DNA of 64,000 nucleotides from assembly GCF_900182665.1 (NCBI RefSeq), contig NZ_FXTL01000006.1, positions 78,300 to 142,299 of the forward strand, in the 5' to 3' direction. Below the pieces are notes generated by a model, which saw only the letters and a list, made by a program, of their open reading frames with translations, had not been told where the DNA came from and ran no database searches. Source of the stretch: Propioniciclava tarda. Lineage in GTDB: Bacteria; Actinomycetota; Actinomycetes; Propionibacteriales; Propionibacteriaceae. This document shows positions 10,001 through 18,252 of this stretch, in pieces; the stretch's first letter is position 1; the number at the start of each line of letters is the position of its first letter. A program made the translations under genes and the position numbers.

Positions 10001-10254
10001 ACTTCGAGACCAAGCGCGCGGCGATCTTCGCCGGCCTGGAGCACCAGCCGGACGACCCCGCGAACCTGCTCAAGCTCGCCATCGGCTTCGAGAAGCGCGC
10101 GGTGGCGTTCTTCGAGGGCCACGTGGCCGAATGCCCCGAGGGCTCGGTCGAGCGCGAGCTCTACGAAGAGCTGGCCGCCGAGGAGCGCGAGCACGTCGAC
10201 ATGCTGACCGACGAGCTCAACCGCTTCCTGGTCGGCAAGGGCGGCGTCCTGTAG
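7060..10254 (+). CDS. NfnA-NfnB (GltA-like) flavoprotein fused to rubrerythrin
   Basis: The GTG at 7060 follows GGAGAGG; the frame is open further upstream but unsupported. The protein is 1064 residues. About 1-280 is a ferredoxin-NADP reductase-like FAD/NAD module with a 2Fe-2S site (Cys222, Cys225, Cys237). About 295-790 is an NADPH-dependent glutamate synthase small-subunit module. It has 4Fe-4S cysteines from Cys333 (RCIQCSNPKCVAGCP), an FAD motif (VAIVGSGPSGLAAAADLAKAG) and an NADPH motif (VIVIGAGNTAMDC). A linker to about 850 precedes a rubredoxin-like zinc ribbon (CPRC, CTQCG, CPMC) and a ferritin-like diiron domain. Known NfnAB/SudAB pairs bifurcate electrons between NADPH, NADH and ferredoxin. 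Here a peroxide-reducing acceptor appears built in (inference). Confidence 0.88.
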   Translation: MYKIVRREQFSDTNFLWEVEAPDVATSAEPGQFIMVRLHEGSERVPLTVADFDRERGTITLVVQALGKTTQEMRDKYREGEYFTDFVGPMGLPTHIRNEGHVVLVGGGLGVAPVFPQLRAYKQAGCKVTGIIGFRNKDLIFWEDRFKEFCDELIVCTDDGSYGRPGFVTQALREVVETEKPDLVVAIGPMPMMRACVETTRPYGTKTMVSLNSIMVDGTGMCGSCRVTVDGVVKFACVDGPDFDGHAVDFKELMVRQARFKNLEVKAAEAYDHVCKVEQELIGDGKRNYKSAMKVSPEQTPMPEADPHIRATNFSEVNLGYGMKEAFEEAERCIQCSNPKCVAGCPVSIDIPGFIRKVLVRDLNGALEVINESNLFPSICGRVCPQESQCEAQCIVRNEKRGREAVGIGRLERFVGDNAVPRRNTPPVVDEPLGRVAIVGSGPSGLAAAADLAKAGAEVVVYEALHVVGGVLQYGIPSFRLPREIITREVQGLRDLGVQFDTNKIVGKTFTIDKLMQDRGFDAVYVATGAGAPSFLGIPGEHAGQVLSANEFLTRINLMGGNKFPYLDTPVSQSQSVIVIGAGNTAMDCLRVAKRVGVPKVTCVYRRSEAEAPARIEELRHAKEEGIEFRFLHAPVEIRLDDEGNVTAMKTEVCELGEPDDKGRRRPVGTGVFEDIECDTVIYALGTNANPIIAQSTPDLALNKWGYIIADDDTQATNKPGVFAGGDIVTGGATVILAMGSGRRAAKSIGAFLASGKSLEGRTWPVTSEMADAFVPPTAPQVPASPEVMDAVTAALGSDADAKAAAAAGSVGAVEAPKPEIGATPEETPLPAASMIEAQPTATATDQEESVTICPRCHRPIEGSEQYICCAGDTLQWKCTQCGKVSEGFAFPYGQCPMCQGKLVRDAGAGPVDESNERAMEAIRTAFEIELGGGAYYRKAATEASDPALKDLFQRMSEMEDEHLDTLTRRYHAEVPAPSPDFETKRAAIFAGLEHQPDDPANLLKLAIGFEKRAVAFFEGHVAECPEGSVERELYEELAAEEREHVDMLTDELNRFLVGKGGVL
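9599..9612 (+). promoter_or_regulatory. Internal ribosome site and GTG before the rubrerythrin part
   Basis: AGGAGG at 9599-9604 lies five bases before an in-frame GTG at 9610 (AGGAGGAAAGCGTG). This GTG is the first codon of the zinc-ribbon/ferritin-like portion (VTICPRC). A stand-alone rubrerythrin of 214 residues could therefore be made from the same mRNA as the full fusion. The site looks like a true gene start preserved inside a fused frame. Confidence 0.6.
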
Positions 10255-10290
10255 GTTCGGCGCCCGAGCGAGGTCGGTGGGGGGCTGAAC

Positions 10291-13200
10291 GTGGCAGAGC
10301 AGTGGGTCGAGGAGTGGACGGCGACCAGCCCGGGGGCCGTTCGGTCGGTGGCTGTTGGCATCGACGACGGAATGCCGATTGTGGTTTACGGCAGCCGTGA
10401 CGGCTTCATCCGCCGCTGGGGAGGGTACACCGCAAACGCGGTTGGGGACCTTGCCACCAATCACGAAGGTCCCGTGTGGTCAGTGGCGATTGGAACCGAC
10501 AACGCCGGAAGGGCACTCATCGTTTCGGGTGGTGACGATGGCACCATCCGTCGCTGGACCGCCTCTACCGGCAAGGCACTTGGTGAGCCCATCCAGTCTG
10601 AACAGGGCTCGGTGTGGTCAGTGGCGATCGCAGCCATTGACAATGGGCAACTTCAGATTGTTTCCGCTGGAGACGACGGCACGATTCGTTGCTGGGACGC
10701 AACCACCGGCGAAAGCCTTGGGGAGCCCCTGAGCGGTCACCAAGGTTCTGCCCTTTCCGTGGCGATCAGCGTCGACGTCGCAGGCAAAGCCCTCATCGCC
10801 TCTTCGGGAACCGATGGAACAATACGCCGGTGGGACGCTAGCACTGGGATGCCCGTGGGCGATCCGTTGATGGGCCACCAGGGCTCAGTGTTATCAGTGG
10901 CCATAGGGACCGGCGCCGACGCCGCGCCCCTCATTATCTCCGGCGGGGATGACGGAACCATTCGCCGCTGGGACGCCACCACCGGCCGACCTGTAGGCGA
11001 CCCCATCACCGGCCACCGTGGCGCAGTGCGTTCAGTTGCCCTCGGCTTCGATGCCAATGGCCGCGCACTCATTCTGTCGGGCGGCGAGGACGGTGCCACC
11101 CGGCGGTGGGACCTTAGCGGCGGGGGACCCGTCGGCAGCGCGCTTGGTGATGGCGAAGGCGCAGTGCGTTCCGTGGCCGCGGGCCAGGACGTCACCGGCG
11201 TCTATTACATCGTTTCGGGTGGCGATGAAGTCATGCGCCGCTGGAACGCCACCACCGGCAAACCCATCGGTGACGCTCTCACCGGCCACCGCGGTGCAGT
11301 GCGCTCGGTCGCGCTCTGCGCTGAAGCTAACAGTCGTATCCTGATCGTGTCGGGAGGCGCTGATGGCACCGTCCGCCGCTGGGACGCCTCCACCGGCCGA
11401 CCCATCGGGGCCCCCCTCACGGGGCACCGAGGCTGGGTGCGCTCGATCGCGATCGGCGCTGACGCCAAGAGTCGCACCATGATCGTCTCTGGAGGCGAGG
11501 ACGGCAGCGTCCGCCGCTGGGACGCCACCACCGGCCAGCCCATCGGCCAGGCTATCACCGGCCACGAAGGCATGGTCATGTCGGTGACACTCGGCGCCGA
11601 TGTCAACAGTCGTACCGTGATCGTGTCTGGAGGCGCTGACGCCACCATCCGCCGATGGGACGCCACCACCGGCCAGCCCATCGGCCAGGCCATCACGACC
11701 CATCAAGGCATGGTCATGTCGTTGGCGCTCGGCGCCGACGCCAGCAGTCGTACCGTCATCGTCTCTGGAGGCGAAGACGCCACCATCCGCCGCTGGGACG
11801 CCACCACCGGCCAACCCATCGGCCAGGCCATCAAAGGGCATCACGACTCGGTGGTGTCGTTGGCGGTCGGCGCCGACGCCAACAGTCGTACTGTCATCGT
11901 CTCAGGAGGCGACGACGCCACCATCCGCCGCTGGGACGCCACCACCGGCCAGCCCATCGGCCAGGCCATCACGGGCCATCGAGATTCGGTCGTGTCGGTG
12001 GCGCTCGGCGCCGACCGCGCCGGCCGCCCCTACATCGCCTCTGGAGGTGACGACGCCACCATCCGCCGCTGGGACGCCACCACAGGCCAACCCATCGGCC
12101 AGGCAATCACGAGTCACCGCGGCCCGGTTCTTTCGATCGCCATAGGCACCGACCGCACCAGAGGCAAGTCAGCTGTTTCAGGGGGGCAAGACGGCACTAT
12201 TCGCCATTGGATTCTGGTCGATGATGGCTCGGAGCCGTTGGCCGACCCTCAATCGGAAACGGGCGCATTGAGTGGTGAGAACACAGGGGCTGAGGACGCC
12301 TTGAGCCGTGACATTCTCGTGCAGCACCTGATCGCCAGCTCCGATCGTCTGTTGGACACCGAGTCGACGACCCGGGGCACGATCGTGGTCCAGCTTGACG
12401 GACCCTGGGGCAGCGGCAAAACGGTGCTGACCCGCCTACTCCGGGAAAAGCTGAGCGAAGGAGGCCAGCCCAGCGACGTGCTCAAAGGCAGCGCTCTGCG
12501 CCACCCGATCGTCGTGGAGTTCGACGCTTGGCGCGAGAGCGGCGTCAAGCCGCCCTGGTGGGCGCTGGCGGTAGGGCTACATCGTGCGGTCCAGCGATCG
12601 CGGAGCTGGCCAGCCCGGGCCGCTCTCAACCTGACTTGGGCTGCCCAACGCATCGCGCGATCCCCCGCGCTCATCTGGACTGCCCTCGCCGTAGTCGTGG
12701 TCCTCTTGATCGGGTTGCTGTGGCCGACCCAGATGAAGTCCATGAGCGAACTGCTGGCGCCCATCGGCGGCGTAGCAGTGGCAGCCCTGGCTTTGAGCCG
12801 CGTCCTCTTCTGGTCTGCGCCCGTCTTCGGGCAACTCCAGCACCGCACGGACGACAACCCGAACGAAGAAGTGCGCGCCATGCTGACCCAGTTGCGCGCC
12901 TGGACCCCCCGCTACAACACCTCCCGACGATGGGAGTGGACGGCAGCCTTCGGGCTGGCCCTGCTGATGATGCAAGTCGGCCTAGCACTGTGGCCCGACA
13001 CTCCCATCCCGCCGCAGCAGCAGCCACTGTTCACAGTGCTCCTGCTCACGATCGCCGCCGTACTGGGCCTCACCACGCTGTTCACCGCACCGCCACCGGC
13101 CACCTCCGTCGGCCAGACCAATCCCTCCGCACATCGCCCGATCATTCTCATCGTGGACAACCTCGATCGCTGCTCGACCGAGGCGACCGTCGCGTTCCTC

Positions 13201-14199
13201 GAGACGATCCAGGTCTTGATTCGCCAGGCGGACGGAGGCGACGACCAGCAACCGATCGCGCCGCTCGTGGTTGTCGTTCCTGCGGACAGCCAGTGGGTGC
13301 GCACCGCGTTCTCAACGAGTTTCAAGGACTTCTCTGGGCTGGGCAACGACGCGAAAACGCTCGGGGCCGACTTCCTGCAGAAGCTGTTCGAACACACCGT
13401 CCTCGTCCCCGAACTCAACCCTCAGCAGGTGGCGACCTTCACCCGGCACGTCACCGGGCTGGGCACCCAACCGCCCAACCTGGCACCCCAAGCGGCCCCT
13501 GTTCCCGGACATCGGGCCATGTCACGCGACGACGAAACCGTCGACGCCACCGGCGTGCAGGTTGACACCGATCCCATGCCCTCGACCCCCCAACAAGCGA
13601 TCGCCTCAGCCGACGCGCTCGTCGAGGAGATCAAGAGCGCCCCACTCTCACGATTGGACGACCTTGCCCGTGACAACCGGGTGACGACCCTCTCAACGGA
13701 CGACCGCAACCGCGTGCTAGGCATGGTGGTCAACCGTCAGGCCGAGCCCGCTGCCCAACATGCCAAGGAGCATCTGCTGGAGCGCAACGTCGCGCTGCTC
13801 CCAGCCAACCCCCGGCTGATCAGGCGTATCGCCAACTACTGGACCATGCTGCAGGCCCTCAAGCTCTATCTGGCTCACGGCCTCGGTCAAGACGTCTTGA
13901 TGCGCGCCGCCGTGGTCGCCATCCAGTTCCCCACCCTCGCCGAGCTCGTGCTGCGCTCCACCTGGCTCACCACGATCGACGCGGCCACCAAGGACTCCGA
14001 CAAGGACCCCCAAGACGTCAAGACCGCCCGTGCCCTCCTCAAGCGCCCCGACGTCCAAACAGCGCTGATAGGCCCGGACGGCCCCGTCACCTTGGTCCAG
14101 CTGGCCAGAGCCTACGGACGCTTCGTGCCGGACGCCCCAGCCACGACTGGCGCCCATCCAGACTCGTCCGCGCAACCGCCGCTGTCGGCGTCCGTCTAG
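10291..14199 (+). CDS. Two seven-bladed WD40 propellers fused to a membrane KAP-family P-loop NTPase
   Basis: A protein of 1302 residues from GTG. Residues about 12-650 hold 14 WD40-like blades, counted by the RRW(D/T/N) endings, enough for two seven-bladed propellers. Then comes a KAP-type NTPase with Walker A GPWGSGKT (Lys710), four hydrophobic helices inserted between the motifs (for example ALAVVVVLLIGLLW and FTVLLLTIAAVLGLTTL), and Walker B IILIVDNLDRC (Asp956). A helical C-terminus includes ANPRLIRRIANYWTMLQAL. KAP proteins (PifA, Kidins220) are membrane-linked NTPases, and PifA excludes phage. Sensor propellers plus an NTPase resemble an NLR-like layout. The stop shares a CTAG with the convergent VOC gene. 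Confidence 0.85.
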   Translation: MAEQWVEEWTATSPGAVRSVAVGIDDGMPIVVYGSRDGFIRRWGGYTANAVGDLATNHEGPVWSVAIGTDNAGRALIVSGGDDGTIRRWTASTGKALGEPIQSEQGSVWSVAIAAIDNGQLQIVSAGDDGTIRCWDATTGESLGEPLSGHQGSALSVAISVDVAGKALIASSGTDGTIRRWDASTGMPVGDPLMGHQGSVLSVAIGTGADAAPLIISGGDDGTIRRWDATTGRPVGDPITGHRGAVRSVALGFDANGRALILSGGEDGATRRWDLSGGGPVGSALGDGEGAVRSVAAGQDVTGVYYIVSGGDEVMRRWNATTGKPIGDALTGHRGAVRSVALCAEANSRILIVSGGADGTVRRWDASTGRPIGAPLTGHRGWVRSIAIGADAKSRTMIVSGGEDGSVRRWDATTGQPIGQAITGHEGMVMSVTLGADVNSRTVIVSGGADATIRRWDATTGQPIGQAITTHQGMVMSLALGADASSRTVIVSGGEDATIRRWDATTGQPIGQAIKGHHDSVVSLAVGADANSRTVIVSGGDDATIRRWDATTGQPIGQAITGHRDSVVSVALGADRAGRPYIASGGDDATIRRWDATTGQPIGQAITSHRGPVLSIAIGTDRTRGKSAVSGGQDGTIRHWILVDDGSEPLADPQSETGALSGENTGAEDALSRDILVQHLIASSDRLLDTESTTRGTIVVQLDGPWGSGKTVLTRLLREKLSEGGQPSDVLKGSALRHPIVVEFDAWRESGVKPPWWALAVGLHRAVQRSRSWPARAALNLTWAAQRIARSPALIWTALAVVVVLLIGLLWPTQMKSMSELLAPIGGVAVAALALSRVLFWSAPVFGQLQHRTDDNPNEEVRAMLTQLRAWTPRYNTSRRWEWTAAFGLALLMMQVGLALWPDTPIPPQQQPLFTVLLLTIAAVLGLTTLFTAPPPATSVGQTNPSAHRPIILIVDNLDRCSTEATVAFLETIQVLIRQADGGDDQQPIAPLVVVVPADSQWVRTAFSTSFKDFSGLGNDAKTLGADFLQKLFEHTVLVPELNPQQVATFTRHVTGLGTQPPNLAPQAAPVPGHRAMSRDDETVDATGVQVDTDPMPSTPQQAIASADALVEEIKSAPLSRLDDLARDNRVTTLSTDDRNRVLGMVVNRQAEPAAQHAKEHLLERNVALLPANPRLIRRIANYWTMLQALKLYLAHGLGQDVLMRAAVVAIQFPTLAELVLRSTWLTTIDAATKDSDKDPQDVKTARALLKRPDVQTALIGPDGPVTLVQLARAYGRFVPDAPATTGAHPDSSAQPPLSASV
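10330..12220 (+). repeat. 14-copy WD40 coding repeat, 138-bp period in the last half
   Basis: Copies of GACGCCACCACCGGCCA begin at 11521, 11659, 11797, 11935 and 12073 (the last two-thirds matching with one or two changes), exactly 138 bp (46 codons) apart. These last blades are nearly identical in DNA, whereas blades 1-7 have diverged. The gradient points to recent internal duplication or gene conversion. It is coding repeat, not CRISPR. Confidence 0.85.
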
Positions 14200-14621
14200 T
14201 CGCTGAAGCGCAGCAGGTACCCGTCGGGATCCTGGACCACGAACGAGGTCATCGTGTAGCGCTGGTCGCCCTGGGTGAACTCGGAGAGCTCCATGGGCAC
14301 ATAGATCGGGTACTTCTCGGCACGCAACGCCTCGTAGACCGGCTTCGGGTCAGACGTCCGGACGTGGATCGCGACGCCGCGTCCGAAGGGAGTGCTCAGT
14401 TCGGCGACGACCATGGGGTCGTCCGGCCGGTACTGATTGAGGACGATCTGCCCGCCGCCCAGCTGGACGACCGCGAACCGCTCCGGCTCGGTGTGGTCCA
14501 GCTCGAAGCCGAAGAGGCGCGTGTAGACGTCCACGCTCCGCTCCAGGCTCGACACCACGAGGGCGGGCACGATGATGGCCCAGCTCTGTCCCTCTTTGAT
14601 CAGTTGGTCGCCATCGCTCAT
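14196..14621 (-). CDS. VOC-superfamily (glyoxalase/bleomycin-resistance-like) protein
   Basis: A protein of 141 residues from the ATG at 14621 (a GTG ten codons earlier is possible). One VOC fold is visible: LERSVDVYTRLFGFELDHTE, QIVLNQY in the middle, and the terminal SFVVQDPDGYLLRFSD, where the Glu/Asp metal-ligand region usually sits. Single-domain VOC proteins act as dimers in resistance, isomerisation or dioxygenase roles. No substrate can be assigned. It converges on the WD40-KAP gene with overlapping stop codons. Confidence 0.82.
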   Translation of the reverse strand: MSDGDQLIKEGQSWAIIVPALVVSSLERSVDVYTRLFGFELDHTEPERFAVVQLGGGQIVLNQYRPDDPMVVAELSTPFGRGVAIHVRTSDPKPVYEALRAEKYPIYVPMELSEFTQGDQRYTMTSFVVQDPDGYLLRFSD

Positions 14622-14788
14622 GGGCTCAACATAGGACGCCGCGGCGTCCACCGTCAGATGTCGGCCGGATCTACCTGCTCCCCGCCGAAATCTGCACGTC
14701 TACCCCTCGGCAAGACCGTCGGCGCCTGCGACTACGCTCAGCGTCAGACCTCGGCGCCCGACGACGAGGCGTCCGCCCAGGGGGTCCG

Positions 14789-16012
14789 ATGAACCAGCAG
14801 TCCTCCGCATTGCCCGGCCCCGGCGGCCCTCAGAAGCCGCCCGTCGCGTCCGCGGTGCCCGCGTCCGTTTCGGGGGCGGACGCCGTTGCGGCCGACGCTT
14901 CGGCGTCCGATTCCGCTCCTGCCCCGGTCGTGGACGCCGCCGCGATCGCCAGTCAGACCCGCAGTGTGCTCGAAGGCTTGCTCAGCAATCCCGGACGCGC
15001 GTTCAAGCTGGGCTTCTTCCTCGCCGTCGGGGTGCTCACGGCGTGGGCGCTGGCGTCCGCGCTGGGCAACCTGCGCAGCATCATCGTCACCTTGGTGGTC
15101 GCGTTGTTCGTCGCGCTGGGCCTGCAGCCCGTCATCGAATGGCTCGTGAAGCGCGGGCTGCCGCGGACGGCGTCCGCTGGGCTCGTGACGCTGGCCCTGT
15201 TCGCAGCGCTGATCCTCGGACTCTGGGCGATCGTCCCGCTGGTCATCGAGCAGGCGACCACGTTCGCCGACAACGCGCCTGCCTACGTCACCGAGCTGCA
15301 GAAGAACCCGGTGATCGCTCAGCTGGACAGCCAGTTCAAGATCCTCGACAGGGTCGGGCCCATGTTGGCCTCCGGTGACTGGATCTCCGGCGCCTTCGGC
15401 GGCTTCGCGGCGGCGGGACTGGCGGCGGCGAACTTCGCGGCGTCCACGGGCCTGACGACGGTGCTCATGCTGTTCTTCACCTTCTCGGCCCCGCAGATCA
15501 AGGACGCGATCTACGAACTCGCCCCGGCGTCCAAGCGGCCTCGGGTGCGCTACCTGGCCAGCGAGATCTTCAAGCGGATCGGCGACTACCTCCTGTCGAT
15601 GCTGCTCGTGGTCTCGCTGTGGGGCGTCCTGACGTTCACCGTGCTGACCGTGATGGGGCTCGGCAAGTTCGCGGTGGCGCTGGCGCTGCTCACGATGGCG
15701 TTGACGGCGATCCCGGCGGTGGGGTCGTTCGTCGCCATCGCGCTGTGCGGCCTGATCGCCTTGTCGGCGTCGCCGACCGCGGCCCTCGTGGTCGCCGGCG
15801 TGATGCTCGTCTACCAGCAGCTGGATGCCTACCTCGTCCAGCCGCGGCTGTTCGCTAGGTCGCTGCAGGTGCCGCCGGCACTGGTCATCATGGGCGTCGC
15901 GTGCGGCATGGCGCTGATGGGGGTGCTCGGGGCACTGCTGGCGATCCCGACCGTGGCGTCGTTGTTGCTGCTGTACCGCGAGGTCCTGGTGCCCAAGCTG
16001 GACGCGAGCTGA
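14789..16012 (+). CDS. AI-2E family (PerM/UPF0118) membrane transporter
   Basis: A protein of 407 residues. An Ala/Pro/Ser-rich cytoplasmic N-terminus (about 1-65) precedes about eight hydrophobic helices in the order typical of PerM-like proteins. FVALGLQPVIEWLVKRGLPR falls early, and LVVAGVMLVYQQLDAYLVQP marks the conserved C-terminal helix. Relatives export autoinducer-2 or other small solutes in some bacteria, but most are unassigned. Its TGA overlaps the ATG of the next gene (TGATG), so the two are probably translationally coupled. Confidence 0.88.
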   Translation: MNQQSSALPGPGGPQKPPVASAVPASVSGADAVAADASASDSAPAPVVDAAAIASQTRSVLEGLLSNPGRAFKLGFFLAVGVLTAWALASALGNLRSIIVTLVVALFVALGLQPVIEWLVKRGLPRTASAGLVTLALFAALILGLWAIVPLVIEQATTFADNAPAYVTELQKNPVIAQLDSQFKILDRVGPMLASGDWISGAFGGFAAAGLAAANFAASTGLTTVLMLFFTFSAPQIKDAIYELAPASKRPRVRYLASEIFKRIGDYLLSMLLVVSLWGVLTFTVLTVMGLGKFAVALALLTMALTAIPAVGSFVAIALCGLIALSASPTAALVVAGVMLVYQQLDAYLVQPRLFARSLQVPPALVIMGVACGMALMGVLGALLAIPTVASLLLLYREVLVPKLDAS

Positions 16013-16842
16013 TGGCCGCCTCGGACGCCGTCCCCGACGAGGTCTCGGATGCCGTCGAGGCGGCGGTCGAGGTCGTGGCGGACGCCGCCGAGGACGTCGC
16101 AGCGCATCCGGTCGTCCAGCACGGAGCCCGGCTGGGGTACCTGGTCAGTGGGGTGTTGCACCTGATCATGGGCGTGTTGGCCGTGCGACTGGCGTCCGGC
16201 GATCACACGGCGTCACCGGATCAGTCGGGCGCGCTCGCCACCGTCGCCGGGACGCCGCTGGGCTGGGCGTTGCTGGGGCTGTGTGTCCTCGGGTTCGCCC
16301 TGCTCGGCCTCTGGCAGGTCGTCCAAGTGGCGCGTCGGCGTCCGATCGGAAGCCGCGGCAAGGCCGCGGCGAAGGCGGTCCTGTACCTGGCGTTGGCCGC
16401 CGGCGCGGTCGGCTTCATGCGGGGGACGCCGGCGTCCTCGGCCGCCCAGACCCGCGACATTACCGCGCTGCTGATGTCGTGGCCGCTCGGTGCGGCGCTG
16501 GTCGGAGTCGCAGGCCTGGTCGTGATCGGCGTCGGCGTCTTCCACGTGGTGAAGGGCGTCCAGAAACGGTTCGTGGCTGATCTGGTGGAGCGTCCCGGAC
16601 GCCTCGTCGGCGTGCTGGCGATCGTCGGCTATGTGGCGAAGGGGCTGGCGCTGCTCGTCGTGGGCGGGCTGTTCCTCCGCGCCGCCTGGACGCACGACCC
16701 GAGCGGTTCCACCGGACTCGACGGCGCGCTGGCCGTGTTGCTGGGCGCCCCCTTCGGGCCAGCGCTGGTCGCCGGGATCGGGCTGGGCTTCGCGGCCTAC
16801 GGGCTGTACTCGTTCGCGAGGGCGCGCTTCGCCCGGACATGA
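16012..16842 (+). CDS. DUF1206 integral membrane protein
   Basis: A protein of 276 residues translated from the ATG overlapping the stop of the AI-2E gene. It shows the threefold internal repeat of DUF1206: three pairs of helices, each beginning with a GYLVSG, GAALVGVAG or GYVAKG-like segment (LGYLVSGVLHLIMGVLAVRL; LVGVAGLVVIGVGVFHVVKG; VGYVAKGLALLVVGGLFLRA). The first 40 residues are acidic and cytoplasmic. The function of the family is unknown. Coupling to the AI-2E gene suggests a shared membrane role. Confidence 0.88.
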   Translation: MAASDAVPDEVSDAVEAAVEVVADAAEDVAAHPVVQHGARLGYLVSGVLHLIMGVLAVRLASGDHTASPDQSGALATVAGTPLGWALLGLCVLGFALLGLWQVVQVARRRPIGSRGKAAAKAVLYLALAAGAVGFMRGTPASSAAQTRDITALLMSWPLGAALVGVAGLVVIGVGVFHVVKGVQKRFVADLVERPGRLVGVLAIVGYVAKGLALLVVGGLFLRAAWTHDPSGSTGLDGALAVLLGAPFGPALVAGIGLGFAAYGLYSFARARFART

Positions 16843-16965
16843 GGCGTCCGGCTCTCGCGGGGGCAGAGAGGTTCCAGGCGAGGCATTCAGATTGCGGCTC
16901 GGCTCCGAGGGGACGACGGCGCGCCTTCGCGGCGGCGCCCAATCGTCGCCCTTCGATGGTGTTAG

Positions 16966-18252
16966 ATGACCAAAGTGACGACGGCAATCGAGCACCTGCG
17001 CGCCGCGTTCGCCGACCTCTTCGCGGACCGAGTCCCCGCCCGAACCTGGCGGCTTCCGGAGTTCCTCGCCTGCACGGTGATGCTGGTCGCCTCGACGGTT
17101 CCGATCATCTGGTTCTTGAGAAATCTCCACCTTGAGAACGAACTCGCGATGGTCACCACCACGATCAAGTCGGCGATCATCGTGAGCTTCCTGCTCGCGG
17201 CGCTGATCTGGCTGCTTCTCATGTCACCGACGCGACTCCGACTTCCCGGACCGGTCGTGGGTCTGCTCTTCATCGAGGTCGTGATCTTCACCGTGGCCTG
17301 GTACGCCTGGTACGTGCCGAAGTGGGGTCCATGGTCGGACAACGCCGACGCTCTCGAGAGAGGCGCGACGCAAATCCTGCGGCTCAGCGATCCCTACGCC
17401 GTCGTGACCAAGTTCGGCGGGACGTTGTCACCGATGCTCGGAGGCTTCCTGCTGGCGCTCCCCTTTGTGGTGCTGTTCGGCAACGTGTTCTTCCAGACCA
17501 TCGTGTGGGTCCTCGGTGGCGCGATCGCCCTGCTCAAGTCCGTCGGCGTCCATGGCGCCTGTGCCGCGAGCATGATCTTCGGCCTCACACTCTGGACCCG
17601 CCTCGCCACCCCTTCTCAGAGCGACAACTGGATCACCGCCGCCGGGGTCGTGGCGACGGCTGGATGGGGCTACCTCGTCACCAGAAAGCACCCCGAGCGG
17701 CGCTGGCTCATCATCGCGGTGGGCGCCCTATACGGGTGTTGCCTCACCTACCGCTTCATCATGTGGCCTACCGTTTTGCCGCTGCTCGTCTTGTTCGTCA
17801 GGACTTTCAAGTGGCGGAGGACGCTGGTCTTTATGGTCCCGGCCGCCGTGGTGACCGTGGGCTTGACGCTGCTTCCGCTCGCGATCAATGCCAAGAACTA
17901 CCTCAACGGCCCCGTCGCCATGGGCCTGATCAAGGCGACCCGCAGTAGCGTGCCCTTCTCGGGGGTGATCGTGTCGACCATCACGATCGCCACCTTCGCG
18001 TTGGCGAGCGCCAGGGTGCGGAGCCTTTCCGGCGTGTGGGGGGCTTCTGCTTTGGGGATGGCCGCCATGCTACTGAGCGTGGCTGCCACGAAGTACGAGC
18101 TGGGATTCACCACGGCGGTATCGACCTACGACACCGTGGCCTTCACCGGCACCTGGCTGGTCTTCGGAGCGGTCTCGCTCGCTCTGCCCACGGCCCGGGA
18201 CATTGCCAATCATCAGAGCGCACGGCGTGCCGCTGGTCTCCGGGGCAGGTAG
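16966..18252 (+). CDS. Polytopic membrane protein, possibly a GT-C-type glycosyltransferase
   Basis: A protein of 428 residues with about ten predicted membrane helices. WSDNADALERGATQILRLSD lies between the third and fourth helices, followed by PYAVVTKFGGTLSPMLGGF. An acidic first extracytoplasmic loop followed by a P-Y/G-P stretch is reminiscent of lipid-linked-sugar (GT-C) glycosyltransferases, but I see no decisive motif. Its last 40 bp overlap the end of the convergent PAP2 gene. A lipid or polyprenyl-linked role would fit the PAP2/lipid-kinase neighbours; this is inference. Confidence 0.6.
   Translation: MTKVTTAIEHLRAAFADLFADRVPARTWRLPEFLACTVMLVASTVPIIWFLRNLHLENELAMVTTTIKSAIIVSFLLAALIWLLLMSPTRLRLPGPVVGLLFIEVVIFTVAWYAWYVPKWGPWSDNADALERGATQILRLSDPYAVVTKFGGTLSPMLGGFLLALPFVVLFGNVFFQTIVWVLGGAIALLKSVGVHGACAASMIFGLTLWTRLATPSQSDNWITAAGVVATAGWGYLVTRKHPERRWLIIAVGALYGCCLTYRFIMWPTVLPLLVLFVRTFKWRRTLVFMVPAAVVTVGLTLLPLAINAKNYLNGPVAMGLIKATRSSVPFSGVIVSTITIATFALASARVRSLSGVWGASALGMAAMLLSVAATKYELGFTTAVSTYDTVAFTGTWLVFGAVSLALPTARDIANHQSARRAAGLRGR

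Noticed and set aside
7060..10254. Reading the long fusion as an assembly artefact joining two genes
   Set aside because: The linker is in frame with no stop and codon use is uniform; the internal ribosome site explains a two-gene look without requiring an error, though resequencing would settle it.
8395..10464. Minus-strand frame of 689 codons opposite the NfnAB-rubrerythrin gene
   Set aside because: Low-complexity Arg/Gly/Val/Asp composition and complete overlap with a conserved protein on the other strand.
11500..12110. Regular 138-bp repeats that could suggest a CRISPR or satellite array
   Set aside because: The repeats are in frame, encode WD40 blades, and have no short repeat/unique spacer structure.
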